DNA of 64,000 nucleotides from Ostreiculturibacter nitratireducens (lineage in GTDB: Bacteria; Pseudomonadota; Alphaproteobacteria; Rhodobacterales; Rhodobacteraceae), in contig NZ_JAVQHL010000001.1 in NCBI RefSeq assembly GCF_032670585.1, forward strand, positions 744,001 through 808,000, in the 5' to 3' direction. Shown piece by piece: positions 44,234 through 52,051 of this stretch. The position numbers and the translations under genes are program-made. Within the stretch, counting starts at the first letter, position 1. Each line of letters opens with the position of its first letter. The notes beneath the pieces were generated by a model. The model was not told the DNA's origin. It saw only the letters and a program-made list of their open reading frames with translations, and made no database searches.

Positions 44234-45022
44234 TCAGAGCGCCTCCACGTTGCCGTCGACACCGAAGGACTGGCCGGAAAGGTTCCGGCCCATGTCGGAA
44301 AGAAGGAACGTCGCCATCGCTGCGATATCCGCCTGTGGCGTCATCCTCCGCATCGAAACGCGCTCCAGGTAGGTCTTCTTCATCTCATCATGCGAAACGC
44401 CGACCTGCCTGGCCCGCGCTGCGATCACGTTCTCCATCCTCGGGCCCTCGATGATGCCGGGCAGGATCGCGTTCACGCGGATATTGTCCGGGCCGAGTTC
44501 CTTGGCGAGGCTCTGGGTCAGGCCGATCACGCCCCACTTGGCCGAGGAATAGGGCGTGCGGAAGGCGTAGCCGAAACGGCCTGCGGCCGAGGACATGTTG
44601 ACGATCGCGCCGCCCCCGGCCTGCTTGATCATCGGCACGGCGAAATGCGCGCAGATGAACTGCCCCGTGAGTCCCACGTCGATGCAGCGCCGCCAGTCCT
44701 CGACGCTGATCTCCTCCACCCCGCCGGTGGGGCCGGCGATGCCCGCATTGTTGACGAGCGCGTCGAGCCCGCCCCAGTCCGCCCCGATCCGGCGGAACAC
44801 CTGCTCCATCCGGCCCTCATCGCTCACGTCGGCCTTGCTTGCCGCGTGGTCCGGATGGGCCGAGGTGAAATCGGCGAGGGCTTCGTCGGAGACGTCGGTC
44901 ACATGCACGCGGGCGCCATGCGCGACGAGCATGTCCGCGATGGTCCGCCCGATCCCCGCGGCCCCGCCAGAGATGAAGACGCGCAATCCCCTGGGAACAC
45001 CGCCGACCCGAAACTCCATCAT
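44234..45022 (-). CDS. Short-chain dehydrogenase/reductase
   Basis: This 262-residue classical SDR has the cofactor motif FISGGAAGIGRTIADMLVAHGA, NNAG in LVNNAGIAG, catalytic Ser in VNMSSAAGR, and Y-x3-K in TPYSSAKWG. The Asp in VHVTDVSDE after beta-2 suggests NAD preference. Two adjacent ATGs (45022, 45019) follow GGGGAGG; 45019 has the better spacing. The same frame stays open to 46111, but this is a shadow of the permease gene. It probably oxidises the imported sugar at C1 to a lactone, or a later hydroxyl. Confidence 0.88.
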   Translation of the reverse strand: MMEFRVGGVPRGLRVFISGGAAGIGRTIADMLVAHGARVHVTDVSDEALADFTSAHPDHAASKADVSDEGRMEQVFRRIGADWGGLDALVNNAGIAGPTGGVEEISVEDWRRCIDVGLTGQFICAHFAVPMIKQAGGGAIVNMSSAAGRFGYAFRTPYSSAKWGVIGLTQSLAKELGPDNIRVNAILPGIIEGPRMENVIAARARQVGVSHDEMKKTYLERVSMRRMTPQADIAAMATFLLSDMGRNLSGQSFGVDGNVEAL

Positions 45023-45036
45023 CCGCCTCCCCTTCG

Positions 45037-47100
45037 TCAGGTATTCCTTTCGCGCAGCGCGATCACCGCGCCCAGCACCACGAGCCCGAACAGGATCGCC
45101 CGCGTCGCGTAGGGCAGCGTCGTGCCTGCCAGCAGAGTCTGCAATGCCGTAAGCAGCAGGACGCCCCCGACCATGCCCAGATACGTCCCCCGCCCGCCGG
45201 TGATCAGCGTGCCGCCGACGACCACCACCGCGATCGACGGCAGCAGGTACTCGTCGCCCATCCCGAGGCTCGCCTGGCCTGAAAAGCCTGTCAGCAGGCA
45301 ACCGACGAGGGCGGCGCAGAAGCCCGAGAGCATGTAGACGGCGATCAGCGTCCGGTCGACGTTGATGCCGGAAAGCGCGGCCACGCGCTGGCCGTTGCCG
45401 ATGCCGTAAACCCTTCGTCCGAATGGCGTGCGGGTCAGAAGCACGACCGAGAGGATGACGAAGCCTATCACGAGCCATACGACCGGCGTCACGCCGAAGG
45501 GCCGCGCCGTCATGAACCACCGCATCAATGGCGCCGAATACCCTGCGGGTGTACCCTGCGAGTAGAGCAGCGCCGCGCCCTGGAGGATGCCGTTCATGGC
45601 GAGCGTCATGACGATCGGCGAGAGCCCGAGCACCGCCACCCCGATCCCGTTCAGCGCTCCGATAAGCGCCCCGACCCCGAGGACCAGCGGAAGCGCGTAG
45701 ATCAGCGGTCCGTCCTGGCCGTTGACGAGACCCGTCAGCAGGATGCCGCAGAGCCCGATGATCCACGGCACCGACAGGTCGAGCCCGCCGGTCAGGATCA
45801 CCGTCCCCTGCCCCAGCGCAAGGATCAGGAGGAACGAGGACAGGACGAGGAGGGAGTTGTAGTAGGTCCAGCTGAACAGCGCGTGGCCGATCACGAACTG
45901 TGTCGCAAGCACCACTCCGACGAAGCAGAGATAGGCGGGCAGCGCGTATCGGATCGCCTCGGCATGGCGCACGCGGAACGGTGGCAGCGTGGCCGCGACG
46001 ACTGCCGCCTCGCGCTCCGGAAGGCGCAGGAATTCCGCCTGCCGCGCGCCCTGTCTCGGCAGATGACCGTGCCGCCGCGCCGCGAGCCGACGTGCCCATT
46101 GCCGCAGCCATGTCGCAAGTCGCGCGTTCCGCCCGAGCGCGCCCGCGAGCACCGCGAGGATCAGGATCAGCCCCTCGGCGACCGTCGAGTAATAGGCGGA
46201 GACATTGAGGACGAGGAGGATGTTGACGACGATCATCAGGACATAGGCGCCGATGATCGAGCCGACGACACCGCCTCGGCCGCCGCCCAGCACAGTGCCG
46301 CCGACAACCACCGCCGCGAAGATCTGAAGCAGCATGGGGTTGCCGACGAGCGGGTCACCCGCGCCGGTCTGGGCAGAGATGTAGACACCCGCGAAGCCGT
46401 AGCAGCCTCCGGCCAGAACGTAGACCCAGAACCGCACCCAGACGACCCGGACGCCCTGCGCGCGCGCCGCGTCCATGTCCGAGCCGATCGCGTAGATCGC
46501 GATCCCGAACCTCGTCTTCTTCAGCCAGAGCCACGCCAGGATCAGCACTCCGATCAGGACCAGCGGCATTGGCAGCAGGCCCGGAATGGCGTCTTGCGTC
46601 AGCGCGGCCGAAAGCCCGAACGGCACCATCCCGCCGGGCTTGTCCATGACGAAAAGCGTGATGCCCTGCACGATGAACATGGTGGAAAGCGTCACGACGA
46701 TCGGTTGCAGCCGCATCACGGCGACGAAGAACCCGTTGAACGCGCCCGCGAGGCAACCGATCCCGATACCGATCAGCGTGCCTGTGACCAGGCCACCCGA
46801 TGGATCGCCAAGCTGCGTGGCGAGGACGACATTGACGAGCGAAACGACCGCGCCGGCGGAAAGATCGAACCCGCCGGTGAGGATCACGAGCGTCTGGCCG
46901 GCGGCCGCGAAGGCCAGCGTCGCGCCGCCCGAGGAGATGAAGCTCACCTCGAAGTAGCTCATCGGCCCGGCGCTCATGACGTCGTTGAAGACGAGGAGGG
47001 CGATCAGCACGACCGCCGCCACGATCAGCCCGCGGTATCTCCCAGCCCGGAACCGGAGGCGCCCCGACGGGGCGGGAGTGTCTTCGTTGACGGCCGTCAT
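45037..47100 (-). CDS. Sugar ABC transporter permease, two fused permease domains
   Basis: This 687-residue protein is a head-to-tail fusion of two RbsC-type permeases (BPD_transp_2). The first runs to about residue 335, with FAAAGQTLVILTGGFDLSAGAVVSL and VVGGTVLGGGRGGVVGSIIGA. A charged linker rich in Arg and Ala covers about residues 335-390. The second has LALGQGTVILTGGLDLSVPWIIGL and VVVGGTLITGGRGTYLGMVGG. Family transporters usually use two copies of a single domain or two genes. It overlaps the ATPase gene by 4 nt and lies 14 nt before the SDR. Confidence 0.9.
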   Translation of the reverse strand: MTAVNEDTPAPSGRLRFRAGRYRGLIVAAVVLIALLVFNDVMSAGPMSYFEVSFISSGGATLAFAAAGQTLVILTGGFDLSAGAVVSLVNVVLATQLGDPSGGLVTGTLIGIGIGCLAGAFNGFFVAVMRLQPIVVTLSTMFIVQGITLFVMDKPGGMVPFGLSAALTQDAIPGLLPMPLVLIGVLILAWLWLKKTRFGIAIYAIGSDMDAARAQGVRVVWVRFWVYVLAGGCYGFAGVYISAQTGAGDPLVGNPMLLQIFAAVVVGGTVLGGGRGGVVGSIIGAYVLMIVVNILLVLNVSAYYSTVAEGLILILAVLAGALGRNARLATWLRQWARRLAARRHGHLPRQGARQAEFLRLPEREAAVVAATLPPFRVRHAEAIRYALPAYLCFVGVVLATQFVIGHALFSWTYYNSLLVLSSFLLILALGQGTVILTGGLDLSVPWIIGLCGILLTGLVNGQDGPLIYALPLVLGVGALIGALNGIGVAVLGLSPIVMTLAMNGILQGAALLYSQGTPAGYSAPLMRWFMTARPFGVTPVVWLVIGFVILSVVLLTRTPFGRRVYGIGNGQRVAALSGINVDRTLIAVYMLSGFCAALVGCLLTGFSGQASLGMGDEYLLPSIAVVVVGGTLITGGRGTYLGMVGGVLLLTALQTLLAGTTLPYATRAILFGLVVLGAVIALRERNT

Positions 47101-48671
47101 TCCGCTGCCTCGTGAAGTTCCGCGCCGCCGAGAGCGGCCTCGACGATGGCTTCCTCGGTCTGGGCCGGGCCGCTCACCTCGCGGGCGATCCGGCCCTTGT
47201 AGAGGACGAGCACCCTGTCGGCGAGGTGGACGAGTTCGGGGATCTCGCTCGAATAGAACAGGACCGCGCCGCCCGCGTCCGCGAAGGCCCGCATGAGCAT
47301 GTAGAGTTCGTGCTTGGTGCCCACGTCGATCCCGCGCGTCGGGTCATAGAGCAGAAGCACCCGGCTTTCCGCCAGAAGCCATTTCGCGATCGCGATCTTC
47401 TGCTGGTTGCCGCCCGAAAACGCCCCCGCGCGGGTCCAGAGTGCGCGCTCCTGCACATCCACCCGCCGGAAGGCGGAAAGCACGGCCGCGGTTTCCGCCT
47501 TCGTGTCGATCAGTCCGAAGCGCGCAAAGCGGCTTATGACGGGGATCGAGGTGTTGTATCGGCCCGACAGCTTCAGAAACAGCGCCTCGGTCTTGCGGTC
47601 CTCGGGGACGAGGCTGATGCCGATGCGGGCGTTGACGGCATCCATCGGCGTGGTGATCGTCACAGGCTTGCCGTCGACGTGAAGCTGCCCCCCCGTCAGC
47701 TCGGCACCGCCGAAGCAGCTCAGGAACAGGTCGAGTTGCCCCATCCCCTGCAACCCCGCGATGCCCAGTATCTCGCCCCGGCGCAGTGAAAAGGACACGT
47801 CCCGAAGCCGGTGTTCCGTGCGCAACCCCTCGCCCCGGAGGATCTCTTGCCCCTCCGCACTCTCGGTCGGGCGGTCGGGAAACGCCTGGCCGATGGAGCG
47901 GCCGACGATCATCCGGATCACGTCCTCGTCCGAGAATTCATCGACCCGGCCCGTCGTGATGTGCTTGCCGTTCCGCAGGATCGTCAGCGTCTCGCAGAAG
48001 TCCCGCACCTCCCTGAGCCGGTGCGAGATGAAGACGACGGTCGTTCCCTTGTTCCGCTCTGCCTCGATCAGGTCGCCGAGCCAGTCCACGTCCCGTCCCG
48101 ACAGGGTCGAGGTCGGCTCGTCGAGAAGCAGGATGCGCGGCTTGCGGAAGAGTGCGCGCGCGATCTCGATCTTCTGCCGCTGGGTCAGGTCGAGGTCCCT
48201 TACGTCATCGGTCAGGTCGATATCCCCGATCCCCAGCGCGGCGAAATGTTCGGCCACCTCGCGGGCTGCTGCCTTGCGCCTGATCATCCCAGAAATGCCG
48301 ACGGGCGCATAAGGCATCAGCATCGCGTCGAGCACGGTCAGGTCGCCGACCAGCGTCATTTCCTGGAAGGCCGTCTGGATCCCGAGAGAGTGCGCCTTCC
48401 GCGGAGAGGTGAGGTTGGTCCTTTCCCCGAAAACGTGGAACGTTCCCGCATCGGGCGACGTCAGGCCGCTCAGAAGCTTGACGAGCGTGCTCTTGCCCGC
48501 GCCGTTCTCGCCAAGGAGCGCGTGAACACGCCCTCGCTCCACCGAGAATGACACATCGTCGACCGCGACCGTGGCTCCGAAAGCCTTCCGGACGCCCTGG
48601 ACCGAAAAGGCGGATGCCTTGGCCGCACTGTCGCTTGAGGAGTGCACGAGATGCCTGCCCTGGATTGACAT
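47097..48671 (-). CDS. Sugar ABC transporter ATP-binding protein (double ATPase)
   Basis: This 524-residue RbsA/MglA-type protein has two ATPase domains. The first has Walker A LLGENGAGKSTLVKLLSG, a degenerate signature (LDLTQRQKIEIARAL) and Walker B RILLLDEPTSTLSG. The second has a degenerate P-loop (GIAGLQGMGQLDL), the standard signature FSGGNQQKIAIAKWL and VLLLYDPTRGIDVG. A strong hairpin sits 5 bases upstream of the ATG at 48671, leaving no clear ribosome binding site. A GTG at 48647 preceded by CAGGGCAGGC is a plausible alternative start. Confidence 0.92.
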   Translation of the reverse strand: MSIQGRHLVHSSSDSAAKASAFSVQGVRKAFGATVAVDDVSFSVERGRVHALLGENGAGKSTLVKLLSGLTSPDAGTFHVFGERTNLTSPRKAHSLGIQTAFQEMTLVGDLTVLDAMLMPYAPVGISGMIRRKAAAREVAEHFAALGIGDIDLTDDVRDLDLTQRQKIEIARALFRKPRILLLDEPTSTLSGRDVDWLGDLIEAERNKGTTVVFISHRLREVRDFCETLTILRNGKHITTGRVDEFSDEDVIRMIVGRSIGQAFPDRPTESAEGQEILRGEGLRTEHRLRDVSFSLRRGEILGIAGLQGMGQLDLFLSCFGGAELTGGQLHVDGKPVTITTPMDAVNARIGISLVPEDRKTEALFLKLSGRYNTSIPVISRFARFGLIDTKAETAAVLSAFRRVDVQERALWTRAGAFSGGNQQKIAIAKWLLAESRVLLLYDPTRGIDVGTKHELYMLMRAFADAGGAVLFYSSEIPELVHLADRVLVLYKGRIAREVSGPAQTEEAIVEAALGGAELHEAAE

Positions 48672-48675
48672 GAAA

Positions 48676-48699
48676 CCGGGGGCGCAGATGCGCCCCCGG
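48676..48699 (-). terminator. Strong intercistronic hairpin between binding-protein and ATPase genes
   Basis: CCGGGGGCGC and GCGCCCCCGG form a perfect ten-pair stem with an AGAT loop in the 37-nt gap. No U-tract follows, as expected for an attenuating or RNA-stabilising element that raises the level of the binding-protein mRNA over the rest of the operon. Confidence 0.6.
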
Positions 48700-48708
48700 C
48701 CAAACGCG

Positions 48709-49842
48709 TCACATTTCCGGCTGGCCGATCAGGGCCGCCTGGAAACCGACCTCGGGTGTCTCCTCCGAGAAGATGGAGGCGAACCAGCCCGGGTTCGGCA
48801 CTAGCGCCGGCGGGAAGGCGTTGCAGCCTGCGGCCATTTCATCCCAGGAACCGGTCTCGCAGTACTTGATCGTCTCGTTGGTCACGACCGGAAGCGGGAG
48901 GGTGATCCGCTTCTCGACCTCCGCACCTTCGAGAGCCTGGACGGCCTTCTTCAGCGCGAGAGCGCCCGAATAGGGCGGCGAGGCGTAAGAGATGCGCGGC
49001 GCGCCCATCGGGCAGTAGGGGCAATCGCCGCCCTCCACCTCGGTACCGGCGGCCAGCATCTGGATGCGGCCGCCATTGGCGCCCTCACCGGCGCAGGGCA
49101 GGAGCTCTTCGGCGGTCTTTCCCGCCTCGAGCTGCATGGCGTTCGCGGTGTAGCACCCGACCTGCATCCAAAGACCGTCGATATCATCCCAGCCTCGGGT
49201 GGCGAGGATCTTGGACATCTCGGTCCGGGCAACGGCCTGGCTCCACATGCCCACCGCCTCGGCAACGATGTTGATGCCGGGATGCTGATCGAAGACCTCC
49301 TTCGCGGCCTGCGTGCGGAGCGTATCGACCGAGGTGCCCGGCACGCCCGTCACGACCACGATGTCGCCTTCTCCGTTGAGCTGCTCGACCAGCCATTCCG
49401 CCGTGACACGCCCGGCCTCCTCCTGGTCGATGGAGATGTTGTAGGCGCAGGGCTCGGTGATCTCGGCGTCGTAGGCGAAGACAAGCACGCCCTTGTCGCA
49501 GGCGTTCTTCACCACGCTGTTGAGAGCGGTCGGCGAAATCGGGAACACGACGATCGCGTCCGCCCCAGCCTGCACCATCGCGTTGATCTGCTGGATCTGA
49601 CGCTGCGCGTTGGGACCCGCAACCTGAACCTGAAGGTCCACCTTGTCGGCCATGCTCGAATGAGCCGCCATCGCCTTGATCATGTTGGCGGCCTCGGCCT
49701 GCCAGTCGTTGCCGATGTAACTCATCGACAGGAATATCTTGTGCTTCTCCTGCGCCTGAGCTTCACCGGGCGCCCCGATCGCCGCCGCGGCACCGAGGGC
49801 CGCCAACGATCCGAGCGCCGCAAACTTGCGGAAAATATTCAT
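48709..49842 (-). CDS. Sugar ABC transporter substrate-binding protein (RbsB-like)
   Basis: This 377-residue periplasmic protein has a signal peptide (MNIFRKFAALGSLAALGAAA..., cleavage after AQA near residue 31). The two-lobed peripl_BP_4 fold is seen in IFLSMSYIGNDWQAEAANMIKAMA, INAMVQAGADAIVVFPIS, LVFAYDAEITE and IVVVTGVPGTSVDTLRTQAAKEVF. The C-terminal part has several cysteines (GGDCPYCPMGAPRISY), uncommon in ribose-type binding proteins. It is the first gene of the operon, with GGGAGG before the ATG and a strong hairpin after the stop. Confidence 0.9.
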   Translation of the reverse strand: MNIFRKFAALGSLAALGAAAAIGAPGEAQAQEKHKIFLSMSYIGNDWQAEAANMIKAMAAHSSMADKVDLQVQVAGPNAQRQIQQINAMVQAGADAIVVFPISPTALNSVVKNACDKGVLVFAYDAEITEPCAYNISIDQEEAGRVTAEWLVEQLNGEGDIVVVTGVPGTSVDTLRTQAAKEVFDQHPGINIVAEAVGMWSQAVARTEMSKILATRGWDDIDGLWMQVGCYTANAMQLEAGKTAEELLPCAGEGANGGRIQMLAAGTEVEGGDCPYCPMGAPRISYASPPYSGALALKKAVQALEGAEVEKRITLPLPVVTNETIKYCETGSWDEMAAGCNAFPPALVPNPGWFASIFSEETPEVGFQAALIGQPEM

Positions 49843-49944
49843 TGTTCATCCTCCCAAACTGACCGTTCCGCGCCGCGGCTGATCCGCGATCGCGAGCCTG
49901 ACCCATCCCCGCCAGGCGATACGGACTCGAAAAGCCTCTCATCA

Positions 49945-49983
49945 ATTTGATCAAAAATCAATGATTAGCTATCATGATCAAAT
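49945..49983 (+). promoter_or_regulatory. GntR promoter with inverted-repeat operator
   Basis: TTGATC (49947-49952) and TATCAT (49970-49975), 17 bases apart, make a good sigma-70 promoter for the regulator gene. ATTTGATCA (49945-49953) and TGATCAAAT (49975-49983) are exact inverted repeats over both elements. An inner palindrome AATCA-A-TGATT (49956-49966) lies at the centre. This AT-rich patch stands out in GC-rich DNA and lies between the divergent regulator and sugar operon. Confidence 0.65.
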
Positions 49984-50026
49984 GCGGGGGCTTGCGTTTT
50001 CGCGGTTCTCGCTTCAAGGAGTGCTG

Positions 50027-50713
50027 GTGCTGGAACAGAAGAAGCCCATCGACGCCACGATCCCGGCGCGACCAGCGCCGCGGGAGACGCTGCAGGACTA
50101 CGTGTACCTGCAGGTCAAGGACCTCATCATGAATGGCGAGATCGAGCCCGGGCGCACGATCACGATCCAGAGCCTCGCGGCCGCCTTTTCGGTAAGCCAC
50201 ATGCCGGTTCGGGAAGCGCTCCACCGGCTCACGGCGGAGCGCGCGCTCGCGGTCGTCGGGGGGCGATCGGTCGGGATTCCGGCGCTGTCGCTGGAAAGGC
50301 TCGAAGACCTTCGCAGGGTCCGGTCCGAGGTCGAGGGGCTGGCGGCGGCATGGGCAGCGGAGCGGATCGACGCCGCGACCCTCGACCGTCTCGAGGAACT
50401 CCACCACGCGCTCGACGACGCGGTGGCGGACGGAGACGTCAAGCGCTATCTCCGGGCCAACCGCGAACTCCATTTCGGGGTCTACGACGCGGCCGGATCG
50501 CCGACGCTGCGCGCGCTGATCGAACCTCTGTGGCTCCAGATCAGCCCCTACTTCAATCATCTGCGCGGATCGGGCAACTACGCGAAATCGAACACCTGCC
50601 ATCGGGCGCTGATCGACGCCCTGCGCGCCCGGAACCCGGAGGAGGCCCGGCGCGCAGTGCAGGCGGACATCGCCGCCGCCAGCGAAATACTCAAGTCGAT
50701 GATCGGCAAGTAG
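50027..50713 (+). CDS. GntR-family (FCD) transcriptional regulator
   Basis: This protein has 228 residues from a GTG at 50027, chosen because AAGGAG ends five bases upstream. The frame is open to an ATG at 49961, but that start would lie inside the promoter and operator. The N-terminal winged helix contains ITIQSLAAAFSVSHMPVREALHRLTAERAL. The C-terminal FCD effector domain has the RSEVEGLAAAWAA start, NRELHFGVYDAAGS and HRALIDALRARNPEEARRAV, supplying the His/Asp metal site. It probably represses the divergent sugar operon and itself, with a sugar acid as effector. Confidence 0.9.
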   Translation: MLEQKKPIDATIPARPAPRETLQDYVYLQVKDLIMNGEIEPGRTITIQSLAAAFSVSHMPVREALHRLTAERALAVVGGRSVGIPALSLERLEDLRRVRSEVEGLAAAWAAERIDAATLDRLEELHHALDDAVADGDVKRYLRANRELHFGVYDAAGSPTLRALIEPLWLQISPYFNHLRGSGNYAKSNTCHRALIDALRARNPEEARRAVQADIAAASEILKSMIGK

Positions 50714-50722
50714 CGTCCCGCA

Positions 50723-50751
50723 CCAGAGCCCACCCGGCGCAGCCGGTCTGG
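50723..50751. terminator. Bidirectional hairpin between convergent gntR and phasin genes
   Basis: CCGGC-GCA-GCCGG (50734-50746), extended by outer CCAGA (50723-50727) and TCTGG (50747-50751), forms a bulged hairpin in the 52-nt gap between two convergent stop codons. It is a plausible shared terminator. Confidence 0.4.
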
Positions 50752-50765
50752 AAGTGCATGGCCCG

Positions 50766-51140
50766 CTATTTCTTCGCCTTGTTGGTCATCGCGGACATCG
50801 CTTCCTCGTTCATGCGGCGCACCGTGTCCGAGGTCACTTCCGCCAGCATGCCGGTCATCTTGCTGGTTTCCTCGGAATAGTCCTTCGCTGCCTTCTGCCA
50901 GAACTCGGCCCAGAGCTTGGACGCCTCGGTCGGGTCCTCCGTCGAGGCGAGTTGGGACATGAGCTTGCGGTCGCGTTCAAACCGCTCCTTCATGAAATCG
51001 AGCATCTCGATGTTCTGCCGCATCAGCGCGTCGAACATGTGGCCCTGCATCTTGGCCATGGTCGACATCATCTCCGTCACCTGCTTCGGCATATCGTCGA
51101 AGGACGGCATCGCCCCTTTCGGTTGCTTGGTCTCGGCCAT
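50766..51140 (-). CDS. Phasin-like protein (polyhydroxyalkanoate granule-associated)
   Basis: This 124-residue, highly charged, all-helical protein lacks cysteine and has a methionine-rich first half (MPKQVTEMMSTMAKMQGHMFDALMRQNIEMLDFMKERFERDR), then ASKLWAEFWQKAAKDYSEETSKMTGMLAEV. Heptad-like spacing and the QNIEMLDFMKERFERD segment resemble small alphaproteobacterial phasins, which coat polyhydroxyalkanoate granules. No granule genes are adjacent. GGGGGT lies upstream of the ATG, and an FNR-type site lies 63 bases before it. Confidence 0.6.
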   Translation of the reverse strand: MAETKQPKGAMPSFDDMPKQVTEMMSTMAKMQGHMFDALMRQNIEMLDFMKERFERDRKLMSQLASTEDPTEASKLWAEFWQKAAKDYSEETSKMTGMLAEVTSDTVRRMNEEAMSAMTNKAKK

Positions 51141-51202
51141 GGTGCACCCCCTTTTCCGGTCCGATTGCCAATATTCGTAGCCCCGTGGCAGCGCAGCGCG
51201 CC

Positions 51203-51216
51203 TTGACTTCGGTCAA
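51203..51216. promoter_or_regulatory. FNR/FnrL-type box upstream of the phasin-like gene
   Basis: TTGACTTCGGTCAA matches the FNR-family consensus TTGAY-N4-RTCAA exactly and is symmetric over 14 bases (16 with the flanking C and G). It lies 63 bases upstream of the phasin-like ATG. The same sequence could form a UUCG-tetraloop RNA hairpin if transcribed. Confidence 0.5.
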
Positions 51217-51381
51217 GCACGGCAAACCTTCGGCCCGATATGGACGGTTCCAGTCGGCGATCCGTCGCGAAGCCATTGCAGGTCCCGCGACGTAGAAGGG
51301 CAGGATCCGCTTCGAGTGGCGGGTCGTGGCACCACGGATCACCGCTTCGCGAACCGCAATCCTGCCCGAGGATGAGCCCAG

Positions 51382-52023
51382 ATGAACCTGCCAGAGAACA
51401 CGTTCAAACGCCGGCTTCTGGTGGGCGAGCCACAGATTGGCGTCTGGGCGACCATCCCCGACGCTAGCGTGGTCGAAGCCATGGCCGGCGCCGGCTTTGA
51501 CTGGATCCTGATCGACACGGAACATACGCCGGTCGAGGTGAGCACCATTCCGGGCCTTCTTCAGGCCGCGGCCCCCTACGCGACTTCGGCCATCGTCCGG
51601 CCGGTCGTGAACGACACGGCGCTTGTCAAGCGGCACCTCGACCAGGCGGCGCAGACGCTCCTGCCATAGATCGAAAGCCGGGCGGAGGCCTTGGCGGCTG
51701 TCTGGGCGGTCCGCTACCCGCCGGCTGGTACACGCGGCGTGGATGGGGTTGACGGCACCTTCATCGGGTCCTCGTATCTCGCCGCGTCGATGGGGCACCC
51801 GGGAAACGTCAGCCATCGGGAAGCGCGCGAGGCGATCCTTGGCGCGATTGCCCGGCTGAAGGCTCTCGGCAAACCCGCCGGCATCCTGATGCTTGACGAG
51901 GAGTTCGCGCGGACCTGCATCGCGTCCAGAAAGCTATTCACGGCGGTCGGGGTCGACATGTCCCTCCTGATCCGCGAGGTGGACGCGCTGGCCCGGCGGT
52001 TCGGCCTGGGTCAGGCAAAGTGA
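51382..52023 (+). pseudogene. HpcH/HpaI-family aldolase remnant
   Basis: The frame reads as a class II HpaI-type pyruvate aldolase: IGVWATIPDASVVEAMAGAGFDWILIDTEHTPVE, VVRPVVNDTALVKRHLDQAAQTLL, then a TAG stop at 51667-51669 where homologues read VPM. The frame resumes with AAVWAVRYPPAGTRGV and jumps directly to DGVDGTFIG, so about 47 residues, including the metal-ligand Glu in the QIETR motif, are missing. The other metal-ligand motif GPADL is GSSYL. The C-terminal half (AVGVDMSLLIREVDALARRF) is still recognisable. Two independent lesions and lost ligands indicate a dead gene. Confidence 0.85.
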
Positions 52024-52051
52024 TGAGCAGGGCTGAACCGCCCAAGGCCAG

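Noticed and set aside
45023..46111. N-terminal extension of the SDR giving a 625-residue frame
   Set aside because: The extension overlaps the permease gene in another frame, is Arg/Ala-rich, and a good ribosome binding site lies at the internal ATGs 45019/45022.
49947..49961. FNR-like TTGAT...ATCAA sequence before gntR
   Set aside because: The spacing is five bases, not four, and it is better explained as part of the GntR promoter and operator.
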